Below, piece by piece: positions 36,679 through 46,286 of a stretch of DNA of 64,000 nt (the stretch's first letter is position 1; the number at the start of each line of letters is the position of its first letter). Source of the DNA: Agrobacterium tumefaciens. Lineage in GTDB: Bacteria > Pseudomonadota > Alphaproteobacteria > Rhizobiales > Rhizobiaceae. The notes beneath the pieces were generated by a model that had not been told where the DNA came from, ran no database searches, and saw only the letters and a program-made list of their open reading frames with translations. Position numbers and translations under genes: made by a program. The stretch is taken from positions 124,001 to 188,000 of the forward strand of contig NZ_CP115843.1 in NCBI RefSeq assembly GCF_013318015.2. Direction: 5' to 3'.

Positions 36679-37350
36679 TCAAGCATTGGTGCGAACCTGA
36701 ATGCCAATGCCAACAAGAGTGAGAATCGGCGGCAGAACGAAACACCACATTCCAAACTGGATGTACGTGAGCGCCGCCAAGGCGCAGCCCAACGCAAAGG
36801 TTGCAACGGCAATAGCGAGTCGGACAATGCCTGACTTGATCGGAGCAGGGTCCACCCCAGCGTTTGGACTAAGCAACGCTGCGACATCCAACATGATCTG
36901 GGTGGTCGTTCCCGTCATTAGCGTCGTGGGAGGAGCACCGTTTAGGCGCACGCGATGAAACCCATTTTGGATAGCCATTGCCGCAACAATCAGCATGCCA
37001 GTTGTGATCAGAGGCATGCCGTCCGGATTGTCGAATTTGCCATAGTGGATCGCCAGCGCCGCCGCTGCAGACAGCAGCAGGAACTGAACGCAGAGCATAG
37101 TCACCACCGTTCGCTTGCCTGACATCGAAATTCTGAGCGACGCCGTGCGCGCGATGAGGATTGCCACGCAGAAGACTGGCAACGCCAACAATTTGCTGAG
37201 AATGCCTGTACTACCGTGAGCGATAGCGGCACCGATCATTACAAAATTACCAGTTACGTGAGCAGTAAAAAGGCCATTCAGAGCAAGAAAACCTGCAGTG
37301 TCGACATACCCACCGATGAAGCTAAGGAGTGTCGCAAGGGGATTTTTCAT
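36679..37350 (-). CDS. YoaK/DUF1275-family membrane protein
   Basis: Integral membrane protein of 223 residues with about six helices. The family signature is visible in SFIGGYVDTAGFLALNGLFT followed by AHVTGNFV, and in the late MTGTTTQIMLDVAALL. The biochemical role of the family is not established. GGAG precedes the ATG. It stands alone between an IS91 remnant and a GMC gene; an operon partner is not evident. Confidence 0.9.
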   Translation of the reverse strand: MKNPLATLLSFIGGYVDTAGFLALNGLFTAHVTGNFVMIGAAIAHGSTGILSKLLALPVFCVAILIARTASLRISMSGKRTVVTMLCVQFLLLSAAAALAIHYGKFDNPDGMPLITTGMLIVAAMAIQNGFHRVRLNGAPPTTLMTGTTTQIMLDVAALLSPNAGVDPAPIKSGIVRLAIAVATFALGCALAALTYIQFGMWCFVLPPILTLVGIGIQVRTNA

Positions 37351-37549
37351 TCAGCGCTCCAGATAATACTTGGTCCCCGATATCGCCATATGGCGGTCAT
37401 TAGCATGATGCCGGGACTGGGTGGGGTTATAGACGACGGGAAGCAGGCGGCGTCAGCGGCCGCCTGCTCTTGACGCCTTGCTTACACACGTCCCATGAAC
37501 GCTAGCCGCCTCGATGGCCGGTTTGTGTCCAGACACGTCGTCCTATCTG

Positions 37550-39139
37550 TCAGGCCTCGGCGGCGATCAGCTCCGCTGCCCGATATCCGATGAAGACGGT
37601 CGGGGCGATGGTGTGCCCGCGGATGAGGCTCGGCATCACCGACGCGTCTGCCACGCGCAGACCAGCCACTCCCTTCACCTTGAGGTCCGGCCCCACGACC
37701 GCGGCGTCGTCGTCGGCCGCCCCCATTCGGACCGTCCCAACCGGATGGAAAACAGTGCCGATGTCCTTGCGCACAAAGGCGGCAAGTTCCTCGTCACTGG
37801 CGTCCTTCGGAGGAAACACGGCTTCCGCCCATGGTGCCAGCACAGAGGCCTGGGCTACGCGCTGCGCAATGCGCAGCCCGCTGACAAGCGTGCCGATATC
37901 TGCCGGATCGCTCAGATAGCGAGGATCGATGACAGGCTTGGCATACGGGTCGGCCGAAGCCAGACGCACTGTGCCTCGGCTCTTGGGCTGTAGCAGCACC
38001 GCTCCAATGGTAACTCCCGAGCGGCTTTCTGCATCGCTCACGTTTCCGAACTCGCCCGGCGACGTATTGTACGACAATAGAAGTTCGATGTCGGGAACCT
38101 TGGCGTCTCCGAGCGTCGCCCAACCTACTCCGTTTTCAGGGAAGTAGTTCGCCCGGCCCGTGTGATCGTTCAGCCATTGATTTGCATCAGTGTCGGACAA
38201 GCCCATTGGGACGGAGCCATCAACACCCGATTTGGCCAACGTGTAGGCGTGCGAATAGATGTGATCCTGCAAATTTGCACCGACTGCCGGTGAATCGACA
38301 AGGGTCGTGATGCCCAGAGTTTCTAGATGCGCATGCGGACCGACGCCGGACAGCATGAGGATTTGCGGTGTGTTGAACGCGCCAGCTGAAAGGATGACCT
38401 CGCGACGCGCGCTCAGGGTGCGAACGCCGTCGCCATCGCGGATCTCGACCCCCGTGGCTCGCCCTTCCTCGATCACCACCCGCAGGACATGGGCGTCCGT
38501 CATGATGGTGAAGTTGTCGCGCGCACGAACCTCTGGCGTCAGGAAGTCGTCGGCGACCGTGCTGCGAACGCCGTTGCGGAACAGCGTCTGGTAACGATCT
38601 GCCACAAACGGATCGGCCCCAGCAGAATCACCGAGCGTACCCAAACCGATCTCGACGAAGGCATCGCGAAGTTTGTCCGAGAGATCAGTCGGCGTGGAAA
38701 TGTCCTCCATGTGGATGGGACCATTCTGGCCTCGCAGCGTATCAGGTCCGCGGTCTGTACTCTCGACCTTGCGGAAGGTTTCGACCGCCGCCGCACCGGT
38801 CCATCCCGAGGCGCCGGCCGCTTCCCATGCGTCGTAGTCTTCAGGCCGACCGCGCAACCATGCCCCGATGTTGAGGACGTTCGAACCACCCACTGCCCGA
38901 CCGCGTGGGTGGGCAATGCTGCGCCCCCCGAGTCCCTCTTGCGGAACAGTCGCATAGGCCCAGTTCTTGTCGGAATTCCACGTTCGGACGAAGCCCCCCT
39001 GACTGCGGCCAATGTCATTTGGGTTCTCGTCTCCCGCCTCCACGAGGGCTACCGTCACCTTGAGATTTTCGCTCAGCCTTGCGGCCAGTACTGATCCGGC
39101 AACGCCTGCGCCTACAACGATATAGTCAAACTCGTCCAT
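37550..39139 (-). CDS. GMC-family oxidoreductase (choline dehydrogenase-like)
   Basis: FAD-dependent alcohol oxidoreductase of 529 residues. The ADP-binding turn is DYIVVGAGVAGSVLAARLSE. The GMC signatures are HPRGRAVGGSNVLNIGAWLR and GAFNTPQILMLSGVGP. The catalytic His regions are VFHPVGTVRMG and SLIRGHTIAPTVFIGYRAAE. It is soluble, with no signal peptide. It lies 271 bp downstream of the tautomerase gene on the same strand. The substrate is unknown. Confidence 0.93.
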   Translation of the reverse strand: MDEFDYIVVGAGVAGSVLAARLSENLKVTVALVEAGDENPNDIGRSQGGFVRTWNSDKNWAYATVPQEGLGGRSIAHPRGRAVGGSNVLNIGAWLRGRPEDYDAWEAAGASGWTGAAAVETFRKVESTDRGPDTLRGQNGPIHMEDISTPTDLSDKLRDAFVEIGLGTLGDSAGADPFVADRYQTLFRNGVRSTVADDFLTPEVRARDNFTIMTDAHVLRVVIEEGRATGVEIRDGDGVRTLSARREVILSAGAFNTPQILMLSGVGPHAHLETLGITTLVDSPAVGANLQDHIYSHAYTLAKSGVDGSVPMGLSDTDANQWLNDHTGRANYFPENGVGWATLGDAKVPDIELLLSYNTSPGEFGNVSDAESRSGVTIGAVLLQPKSRGTVRLASADPYAKPVIDPRYLSDPADIGTLVSGLRIAQRVAQASVLAPWAEAVFPPKDASDEELAAFVRKDIGTVFHPVGTVRMGAADDDAAVVGPDLKVKGVAGLRVADASVMPSLIRGHTIAPTVFIGYRAAELIAAEA

Positions 39140-39410
39140 TGGGGTTCCAATCTGCTACAGAGGTCAGAAAGAGCGCCGTCCTCGGCGCGTTTGTCAGTCA
39201 CCGCTCGCATGTAGGCGGTGGCCAAACGGCAAATGTTCTTTAAAGGGAGATGTGTGGCCGGGTCGACGATTGCCGCCTCTGCCTCCACGGGCCTTGCAAA
39301 CCTAACGATAACGTTCAGGTCTGATGATGTATTGCAGCGAGGCGCTGTGTTCTAACGGAGAAGCTGCGGAATCTCCGTTGGCAAGCAAGCCGCCTTTATT
39401 TTTTTCGGGA

Positions 39411-39614
39411 TCAGCCCTTGGGATCCGTCGGCGGCTCACCGAACAGCTTTCCTGCGCCAGCCCAGTCACTGGGAGCAACATCCTCGAAAATGACGTAGAT
39501 ATAACTCGCGTCGGTTCCCGTGTTTCGAACAATGCTTTCAGTGATTTCTGCTGCGACTTTCTTCTTCTGTTCGTGGTTCTTGCCTTCGAACCAACTCACT
39601 TTGACGACCGGCAT
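39411..39614 (-). CDS. 4-oxalocrotonate tautomerase family protein
   Basis: Small tautomerase of 67 residues. After removal of the start Met it begins with the catalytic Pro-1 (PVVKVSWFEGKNHEQKKKVA) and continues with AEITESIVRNTGTDASYIYV, the family's helix and strand. GGAGAA precedes the ATG. It is divergent from a LysR gene that is frameshifted, so its regulation is probably altered. The substrate is unknown; typical members isomerise 2-hydroxymuconate-type enols. Confidence 0.9.
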   Translation of the reverse strand: MPVVKVSWFEGKNHEQKKKVAAEITESIVRNTGTDASYIYVIFEDVAPSDWAGAGKLFGEPPTDPKG

Positions 39615-39888
39615 AATACATTCTCCTTCATCTCTGTGCCCGACCGCGTCTCGATCAGGGCAAATGACATTGTGATAATTTTATTGTATCTGCATCGCCA
39701 TTAAAGGGGCATCGACAGCGACTCTGTGTAGACTTATGTTCGTCAATCGGCCGACGGACGCGCTTCGCGGCCACCTCGTCGCGAAGCGGGAAGGCGAGCC
39801 TCGGGGGGGTGAGCCTTTCGGAGAATGACCAATCAAGGTGTCTGGGCCAAGAGCTTCCTGGAGTGGCGCAGCAGCAGAAAGGATTTAA

Positions 39889-40796
39889 ATGGGGCAAATA
39901 GATCATCTCGCCGGCGTTCAGGCCTTCGTCGAGGCAGCGGATACCTGAACTTCACCGAGGCCGCGCACGCGCTGGGTGTAACCAAATCTGCAGTTGGCAA
40001 GAGCGTGAGTCGCCTCGAGGCCCGGCTTGGCGTCGAACTCATTCACCGCAGTACACGCCGTCTTGTGCTGACCGCCGACGGAGAAGCTTATCTCGCCGTC
40101 GCACGCCGGGCACTTGAGGAGATCAGTGCGGCTGAAACCTTCCTATCGAGCGGGAACAGCGTCATTGCGGGAAGGTTGCGCGTCGACGGGCCCGCGGCTT
40201 GGGGCCGCGAGGTCCTTTTGCCGATCCTGACCGAGATTGTACGGGAACATCCCGGCCTGCATCTTTCCATGACCTTCACGGATCGCATCATCGATCCAGT
40301 CGAAGAGCGTGTCGATCTTGTCCTACGGTTCGGCGAAACCGCGGACACTACCGGCCTCATCACGCGAAAGCTGGCTGAGCAGCGCGCGCCGCTGGTCGCG
40401 GCACCGTCATATCTCGCGCGAAAAGGAACCCCCAGCAGGCCGGAAGACCTTAACCGCCACGATTGTATCACGGGGGTTAGGCGAGATGTGCCGATCGGCT
40501 ACAGGATCGCACGTGGATCTAGCCCGATGGAACGTCTTCCGGTCGTCCCGACGCACGAAATCGGCGACGGCTCGGCAGTGGTGGAGGCAGCCATAGCCGG
40601 ACTCGGGATCGCACAAATGCCCTGGTCGCTGGTTGCAAAGGAACTGGCTGACGGGCGATTGGTCGAAGTCCTGCCCGAATATGGAACCGTGCATGTCGGA
40701 ATATATGCATTATGGCCCAAGACCCGCCATCTGCTGGCACGCGTGCGCCACGTCGTGGATGTTTTGTCGGAGAAGGGACAGCGAGGCGCGCTTTAA
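39889..40796 (+). pseudogene. LysR-type regulator, frameshifted in the DNA-binding domain
   Basis: From the ATG at 39889 (AGAAAGGA upstream) the frame reads GQIDHLAGVQAFVEAADT and then meets a stop. One missing C in the pair at 39944-39945 accounts for this: in the next frame the protein continues LNFTEAAHALGVTKSAVGKS and runs undisturbed to the stop at 40796 (GRLRVDGPAAWGREVLLPIL and so on). The restored protein would have about 302 residues, normal for the CrgA/DmlR-like subgroup. Without repair, only a 20-residue peptide or an N-terminally changed protein is made. It could be a sequencing error. Confidence 0.85.
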
Positions 40797-41164
40797 GCCG
40801 CCAGCGCATTCTGATCATTAACAATTCTTGTGAAAGTGCCGAATACGTGCCCGGGCAGATGCCGCCCACAGGAGAATGGCTGCGACCCGAAAGCCGTGGT
40901 GAAGGCGGGGGTATTGCTGGAATAGCGAGGAAAACGCGAAGCCCCGGTCTTGGTATCTGGATATTGCCGATGCTGCAAAGGATGCAGAAATAGCTTAACT
41001 TAATACATCGATGCGAAGCAGACATTCATTCTGTCCGGGTCACTGCATGTTATTGGTTCTCTGCCAGAATGTGAGATTCGTGCATTCAAGATTTCATATT
41101 AATCTTTTCTGCCACCAAGTGATGGTCGCCCGGAGAGGCGTGACCTGCGCGTTTCCGCCTTTCC
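40797..41164. other. 368 bp without a supported gene
   Basis: Convergent space between two LysR genes. No recognisable protein, terminator or mobile end was seen. Confidence 0.4.
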
Positions 41165-42061
41165 TTATCGCGACAGTTCCTTTTTCAAGGCGTCGATGAA
41201 CAGTTGAGTTCGCAGCGGCAGCAGCCTGCGTCCAGGGATGATCGCCCAGATCGGTATCTCTGCCTGCTGCCAGTCTTTGATTACGCGAACCAGAGCGCCG
41301 GAACGCATGCTTTCAGCCGCGAGGTGATTTGCCAGCGGTGCGATCCCCGCGCCATTCAACGCCATATGCATCAGAATGCCCGGTGAGTTGGCCGTCACCC
41401 GCGCCTGCAGGTTCCCCTCCCAGGTTTTATCCTCCGAAACGAGTCTGAGACGCATCGGCTCCCCGATGCGCTGCGTCAAATGCAGGACTTCATGCGAACC
41501 GAGATCGTCGGGCGAGTCTGGGATACTGTGTCCAGTCAGATATCCCGGCGAAGCATAAAGGCCCATATGGATGGTGCCGACACGCCGGGCGGCCAGGGTG
41601 GCATCATCCTGGAGATCACCGATCCGTACGGCCAGATCGAAATTCTCGGCAATCAGGTCGACCCGGCGGCGGGAGACATCGACATCCACCAAAATCTTCG
41701 GATGCGCCACCATGAAGCGGGTGATCAGAGCCCCCAGCATGTCGCTGGTGAAATCGGTGGGCATCGAAAGGCGTAGGTGTCCGCTGGGCTCCAATGTGCG
41801 ACCCTGTATCAGATCGGCAGTCGCCTCGACCTCCGCCGCCACATGTTCTGCATGTACGAGAACGGTTGCTCCAAAGTCAGTCAGAGTCAGTGTTCTAGTG
41901 GTCCTTTGAAGGAGCTTTTCGCCAAGCTGGTTTTCCAGCATCATGACCCGGCGGGAGATGGTCGAATGTGGGACGCCAAGTTGCTCTCCGGCTTTCTTGA
42001 AACTGCCTTGACGCACAACTGTCGCGAACATGACAAGGTCATTCGGATCGGGTCGGCCCAT
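41165..42061 (-). CDS. LysR-type regulator
   Basis: LysR protein of 298 residues: DPNDLVMFATVVRQGSFKKA, HTH around GEQLGVPHSTISRRVMMLE, effector domain from GHLRLSMPTDFTSDMLGALI. It belongs to the CrgA/DmlR-like subgroup. It is divergent from the SnoaL-like gene across 142 bp holding an imperfect palindrome, so it probably controls the second quinone-related gene set. Confidence 0.92.
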   Translation of the reverse strand: MGRPDPNDLVMFATVVRQGSFKKAGEQLGVPHSTISRRVMMLENQLGEKLLQRTTRTLTLTDFGATVLVHAEHVAAEVEATADLIQGRTLEPSGHLRLSMPTDFTSDMLGALITRFMVAHPKILVDVDVSRRRVDLIAENFDLAVRIGDLQDDATLAARRVGTIHMGLYASPGYLTGHSIPDSPDDLGSHEVLHLTQRIGEPMRLRLVSEDKTWEGNLQARVTANSPGILMHMALNGAGIAPLANHLAAESMRSGALVRVIKDWQQAEIPIWAIIPGRRLLPLRTQLFIDALKKELSR

Positions 42062-42099
42062 TTTTTATATCCATTTTGACGCGTTCTATTATCTCATTT

Positions 42100-42118
42100 A
42101 TGGGATTTCGAAACCCAT
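42100..42118. promoter_or_regulatory. imperfect palindrome in the LysR/SnoaL divergent promoter
   Basis: ATGGGATTTCGAAACCCAT, symmetrical except for one extra A, centred on TTTCGAAA. It lies 38 bp before the LysR start and 85 bp before the SnoaL-like start. It is a candidate LysR operator. Confidence 0.45.
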
Positions 42119-42203
42119 TTCCATGACTTTATCTTATCTGCGGGTTTGATAGTTTCTCCCCATCGGCGGCGGAAAGCAGCCGCCAACCAGATGGAGAAAG
42201 CTC

Positions 42204-42803
42204 ATGTTCAAGATTGCTCACCGTAAATTTCTCGTCGGCGCACTGGCACTTGCAACCGGCCTGTCGGCTGTGACTGTTGCCGCAGTTTCACCAGCATCTG
42301 CGCAGACGGCTGGCACCGAAGCCCAGTCTGCCGCATCGCTTGCAGTTGTCATGGACTTCCTGTCGAACACTGCCCCTGATAAGGTCGAAGCCGCTGCAAA
42401 GCGTCTGGTGGCCGAAGATGCGACATATGTTTCGCTGAACTTCGACAACCCTGAACTGAAGAAGATCGAACCATGGACCGGCACCGCGAAGGGACCCTCT
42501 GCCTATAGCAGCACCTTCATGCGCGTCGCCAACTATTGGAAAATTGAAGACTTCAGCGTCACCGATAAGATCGCATCTGGCGAAGACGTCGCCATCTTCG
42601 GTAGATTCACCTACCGCTCTGTTGTGGTTGGCACGGTGTTCACATCGCCCTTCTCGATCCATGCTAAGGTCAAGAACGGCAAGATGACATACTTCCAGTT
42701 CATGGAAGATACCTACGCCTCGGCAAGCTCGTTCCGCCAGTCCGGTTCCTGGACTGTCCAGACCACCGAGGGCTCCGCACCGTTCACGGTCGGCGGCAAG
42801 TAA
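42204..42803 (+). CDS. exported SnoaL-like / NTF2-fold protein
   Basis: Protein of 199 residues with a cleavable signal peptide (KFLVGALALATGLSAVTVAA, cleavage near SPASAQT). The mature part resembles SnoaL-like polyketide-cyclase / ketosteroid-isomerase folds: helix VMDFLSNTAPDKVEAAAKRL, then strands with FDNPELKKIEPWTGTAKGPS and ending MTYFQFMEDTYASASSF. GGAG precedes the ATG. First gene of a rightward set with a dioxygenase, a broken wrbA and a doxX. A periplasmic location is predicted; the reaction is unknown. Confidence 0.83.
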   Translation: MFKIAHRKFLVGALALATGLSAVTVAAVSPASAQTAGTEAQSAASLAVVMDFLSNTAPDKVEAAAKRLVAEDATYVSLNFDNPELKKIEPWTGTAKGPSAYSSTFMRVANYWKIEDFSVTDKIASGEDVAIFGRFTYRSVVVGTVFTSPFSIHAKVKNGKMTYFQFMEDTYASASSFRQSGSWTVQTTEGSAPFTVGGK

Positions 42804-42922
42804 TCGGCTCTCACCAAATCTCATTATCTTCGAAAATCGTCAGTGCTCATAGTGCTGGCGGCGAAAATTCCAGCAGGCCCTGACCTTCATGGTTTTTCGG
42901 TCTGCCGCTCGGGAGACAATCG

Positions 42923-43876
42923 ATGGACCTTCAGCTCACAGGCTTTCACCACCTGACAGCAATCACGGCAAACGCAGCCGAGAACGCGCGGTTCTACACG
43001 CAGACGCTCGGCATGCGGCTGGTCAAAAAAACCGTCAATCAGGACGATACGACTGCCTATCATCTGTTCTATGCGGACGGCGTTGCCACACCTGGCACCG
43101 ATCTCACATTCTTTGACTGGCCAGTTGACCGCGAACGTCGCGGCACCCACAGCGTCTCCAGAACTGGGCTTAGGGTCACAGGACCGGACACCCTGACTTA
43201 TTGGGAGTCCAGGTTTAAAGAGTTGAAGGTGATGTCTGGAGACGTAGTCCAGATCGATGGCCGTGCGTCGCTTGATTTCGAGGACGGCGAAGGCCAGCGC
43301 TTCCGGCTGGTCGACGATGGAGGGCCAGCGCCCGCGAATCCTTGGGACCGCAGTCCGGTACCTGCGGAATATCAGATCAAAGGCCTTGGGCCGATCATCA
43401 TGAGCGTTCCCGATATTACAAACACCGAGCTGGTTCTGACACGCGTGATGAACATGAAGGAAGTCCGCTCGTACGGCTCTCCTGACGGAAATGGGGATGT
43501 TCATGTGTTTGAAATGGGCGAAGGCGGCCCGTCGGCAGAACTACACGTCGCCGTCCAGGCTGGGTTGCCAGCCGCTGGACAAGGTGCTGGCGCCGTCCAC
43601 CACGTAGCATTCCGAACGCCAGATGAGACGCAACTGAAAGCTTGGACGGAGCGGCTGAACTCCGTTCGGCTGCCATCGTCTGGGGAAGTCGAGCGGTTTT
43701 ATTTTAAGTCGCTATATTTTCGTGAGCCGAACGGCGTGCTGTTCGAGATCGCAACAGACGGCCCCGGCTTTGCGGTCGATGAACCACTTGAGACCCTTGG
43801 CGAAAGTCTGTCTCTTCCACCATTCCTCGAACACAAGCGCCAGCAGATCGAAGCAAGACTGAAGTCGCTTATCTGA
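42923..43876 (+). CDS. MhqO-type ring-cleaving dioxygenase (glyoxalase family)
   Basis: Two-domain VOC protein of 317 residues. The start [20 protein letters not shown], the early [20 protein letters not shown] and the second-domain [16 protein letters not shown], ending [19 protein letters not shown], match the MhqA/MhqE/MhqO family of hydroquinone-responsive ring-cleaving dioxygenases. Metal ligands are the His of FHHL, the His of VHHVAF and the Glu of [12 protein letters not shown] precedes the ATG. It is followed by a wrbA remnant and doxX. Confidence 0.92.
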   Translation: MDLQLTGFHHLTAITANAAENARFYTQTLGMRLVKKTVNQDDTTAYHLFYADGVATPGTDLTFFDWPVDRERRGTHSVSRTGLRVTGPDTLTYWESRFKELKVMSGDVVQIDGRASLDFEDGEGQRFRLVDDGGPAPANPWDRSPVPAEYQIKGLGPIIMSVPDITNTELVLTRVMNMKEVRSYGSPDGNGDVHVFEMGEGGPSAELHVAVQAGLPAAGQGAGAVHHVAFRTPDETQLKAWTERLNSVRLPSSGEVERFYFKSLYFREPNGVLFEIATDGPGFAVDEPLETLGESLSLPPFLEHKRQQIEARLKSLI

Positions 43877-43919
43877 GCGGCCTCGGGATAATTCCAGACT
43901 TCCAGAGGGAACCAATGAA

Positions 43920-44300
43920 ATGTCCAAGATCCTCGTCCTCTGTTTCGTCCCACGGCCAAATCGAAACCACGGCTTATGCCGCCGCAGAAGGTGCGAAGTC
44001 GGAACGCGCCGATGTTATCGTCAAGCGCGTTCCCGAGCTAGTTCCGGATGATGTTGCCAATTCCTCTTACTTCAAGATGGACCAGCTAGCTTCCATCGCG
44101 ACTGCAGAAAAGCTTGCGGAGTACAATGCGATCATCGTCGGCGCGGGTACGCGGTTCGGTACTGTCGCCGCGCAGATGCGCAACTACCATAATTAATGGC
44201 GATGAATCACGCCAGCCATCGGAAGTCGAACTCGAAGGTGCTCGGTTCCAAGGCGCGCATGTCGCGAGGATCACGGCCAATCTCCCGGTGGCCTTAATCA
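43920..44300 (+). pseudogene. wrbA: WrbA-type NAD(P)H:quinone oxidoreductase, broken
   Basis: It starts at ATG 43920 (MSKILVLC), but an extra T near 43945 shifts the frame. The protein then reads [39 protein letters not shown] and [17 protein letters not shown] in another frame. The middle of about 90 residues is missing: the text jumps at about 44187 to the normal C-terminus [20 protein letters not shown] and HVARITANL in a third frame. There is one small insertion and one internal deletion, so no function is expected. It lies between the dioxygenase and doxX, the place a quinone reductase would hold. Confidence 0.88.
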
Positions 44301-44328
44301 TGGCGAACTCTTTCTCTCGGAGAACACA

Positions 44329-44748
44329 ATGGAGCAGCAGATCGCCTTCTACAGACCCTTTGCCCTATCCGCGATGCGGATTTCGCTCGGGCTGGTTATC
44401 TTTTCGTTTGGAACAGCGAAGATTTTCAGCTTCCATTCTGGTCAGTTTACGCCTCCGCCGGGATCACTCCCTTGGCTCGCGGGACTGATCGAGCTGATAG
44501 TCGGGTTCTTTTTTGTGATCGGTTTTCAAACCCGGATCAAAGTATTTGTCCTCAGCGGTCAAATGCCGGTTGCCTACAGCATGGCCCATCTTCCGATGAG
44601 CTTTTTCCCAACGGAAAACGCTGGATATGCTGCGGCAGTTTTTGCCTTTGTATTCTTCTATTTTGTGTTTGCCGGTGCGCCGAAGTTTTCAACCACGAAA
44701 TCAAGGAAGCTTCTCAATTTCGGCGTCAACCGCCGATCCGGCGCATAG
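44329..44748 (+). CDS. DoxX-family membrane protein with a replaced C-terminus
   Basis: Membrane protein of 139 residues with about four helices ([58 protein letters not shown]). The family usually ends soon after FVFAGxG. Here the frame runs on through 91 bp that are the antisense of the last codons of the convergent LysR gene. The final residues ([20 protein letters not shown]) are therefore probably not original. GGAG precedes the ATG. Third element of the dioxygenase-wrbA-doxX set. Confidence 0.83.
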   Translation: MEQQIAFYRPFALSAMRISLGLVIFSFGTAKIFSFHSGQFTPPPGSLPWLAGLIELIVGFFFVIGFQTRIKVFVLSGQMPVAYSMAHLPMSFFPTENAGYAAAVFAFVFFYFVFAGAPKFSTTKSRKLLNFGVNRRSGA

Positions 44749-45557
44749 AGGACATGCAAAGGCCGTGTCGGCACATGGTAATCTCGCAGGAGCGCAACCA
44801 ACTGGCCGTTGTCGAGATAGTCGCGCACAAGTTCCAGTGGCTGCAACATAATTCCCAGGCCTTCCAAAGCCGCGCAAAGGAGAGGCTCCCCATGATCTGC
44901 CACAAGCCGACTTGTGACGGGGATGATTTGTCGTCCATCTGGGCCATCAAAAGTCCAGTGGGTGCGCAGTTCCGTGTGGGAAAAGCCAAGGCATTCGTGC
45001 TGCGCCAGATCCTGCGGCGACGCCAAGGGTGGTGCTTTTTCCAGATATTTGGGCGATGCGCAAAGAGCGAGCTGATAGGGAGAAAGCCGTCTGGCAATCA
45101 ACCCGCTGTCCGAAAGCTCTCCCACCCGAAACACGGCATCATAGCCCTCGTCGATTAGGTCCACTGCGCGATTGGCCAGTGTCAGCTCAACCGACAATTC
45201 GGGGAACATTTTCATGAATTTGGGGAGGAGTGGGGAAAGGGTGCGCATGCCGAAGCTGACAGGGGCGTTGATGCGCAGGCGTCCTGCAGGCACTGCGCGT
45301 GTTTCTTCCGCCATGCTTTCCGCCGTCTCGACCTCTGCCAGGATGATTTTCACGCGCTCATAGAAGACCCGGCCGAAATCGGTCAGACTCTGTCTACGCG
45401 TCGAGCGATGGAGAAGCTGGACACCCAGGTGCTGCTCAAGCTTCTGGACATGTTTGCCGACAAGCTGAGATGACATCTGCAATGCTTCGGCCGCGGCGCT
45501 GAATGAGCCGCAGTCCACGGCTCTGACAAACACTTCCATTCCCGTAAGACGATCCAT
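44658..45557 (-). CDS. LysR-type regulator
   Basis: LysR protein of 299 residues: DRLTGMEVFVRAVDCGSFSA, HTH AEALQMSSQLVGKHVQKLEQ, then HRSTRRQSLTDFG; effector domain from GRLRINAPVSFGMRTLSPLL. CrgA/DmlR-like subgroup. It is divergent from the F420-type reductase gene across 97 bp and probably controls it. Its 3' end overlaps the doxX 3' end by 91 bp tail to tail. Confidence 0.92.
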   Translation of the reverse strand: MDRLTGMEVFVRAVDCGSFSAAAEALQMSSQLVGKHVQKLEQHLGVQLLHRSTRRQSLTDFGRVFYERVKIILAEVETAESMAEETRAVPAGRLRINAPVSFGMRTLSPLLPKFMKMFPELSVELTLANRAVDLIDEGYDAVFRVGELSDSGLIARRLSPYQLALCASPKYLEKAPPLASPQDLAQHECLGFSHTELRTHWTFDGPDGRQIIPVTSRLVADHGEPLLCAALEGLGIMLQPLELVRDYLDNGQLVALLRDYHVPTRPLHVLYAPDRRLTPKLRSFLDFVVENFGAPANTK

Positions 45558-45654
45558 TCAAAACATTCCGTTTCAAGTGATGCGATGATCGTGCGATTTA
45601 TCTGTCTTTGTTTCAGAGGCAAAGTGTCTTTAGTCGAAAAGAGAGGATATGGAA

Positions 45655-46281
45655 ATGAAAGTCGCAGTCATTGGAACAGGGAACATGGGCTCTGGATTTG
45701 CCCGGGCATTTGCTGCTCGAGGCGTTGATGTCGTCATGGGTCACCGGGATCCGGCCAAGGCCGCATCACTTGCCGCCGAAATCGGCTCGCATGTTGAAGG
45801 CGGGGGTATTGCCGCTGCTATAAAGCTTGCGGATGTTGTTTTGTTGGCCCTGCCGTACCAGGCCGTCGCTCCAGTTCTGGCAGAAGCCGGGGACCTGAAG
45901 GGCAAAATCCTGATCGACATCACCAACCCGATCACTGCCGACTACAAGGAATTGCTCTTGGGTCACACAACTTCCGCTTCCGAGGAAATTCAGAAGCTCG
46001 CAGGTGGTGCCCATGTCGTGAAAGCATTTAACACGATATTTGCGGGCCTGATTTCGCCGGAGGCCCGGACGGGCAAGACGCTGCAAGTGTTTGTGGCCGG
46101 CGATGATGAGGACGCAACGGCGAAGGTGCGCAAATTGGCTGAGACGTTGTCGTTCGAGCCTATTAATGCCGGCCCGTTGAGCAACAGCCGCTTTCTAGAA
46201 CCGATAGGAGAGATGAACATCCACTTCGGCTTTTTCCTCGGTATGGGCCCGACGGTAGCGCCTGCCTGGGTTCGCGTTTGA
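45655..46281 (+). CDS. NADPH-dependent F420 reductase-family oxidoreductase
   Basis: Rossmann protein of 208 residues. The start KVAVIGTGNMGSGFARAFAA and the NADP-preference segment VVMGHRDPAKAASLA resemble F420H2:NADP oxidoreductases and the related FNO/YqeC-type proteins. VVLLALPYQAVAPVL and ILIDITNPI continue the fold. The start at 45655 has GAGAGGA at good spacing; an ATG two codons earlier is possible. Alphaproteobacteria of this type generally lack F420, so a different acceptor is likely. A long hairpin follows at once. Confidence 0.87.
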   Translation: MKVAVIGTGNMGSGFARAFAARGVDVVMGHRDPAKAASLAAEIGSHVEGGGIAAAIKLADVVLLALPYQAVAPVLAEAGDLKGKILIDITNPITADYKELLLGHTTSASEEIQKLAGGAHVVKAFNTIFAGLISPEARTGKTLQVFVAGDDEDATAKVRKLAETLSFEPINAGPLSNSRFLEPIGEMNIHFGFFLGMGPTVAPAWVRV

Positions 46282-46286
46282 CAGAA

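Noticed and set aside
44114..44488. Plus-strand frame covering the wrbA tail and the front of doxX
   Set aside because: It is a shifted reading that happens to carry the wrbA C-terminus; described as part of the pseudogene instead.
45655..46281. A true coenzyme F420-dependent enzyme
   Set aside because: Only family resemblance to F420H2:NADP oxidoreductases; no F420 biosynthesis genes are nearby and the host type usually lacks F420.
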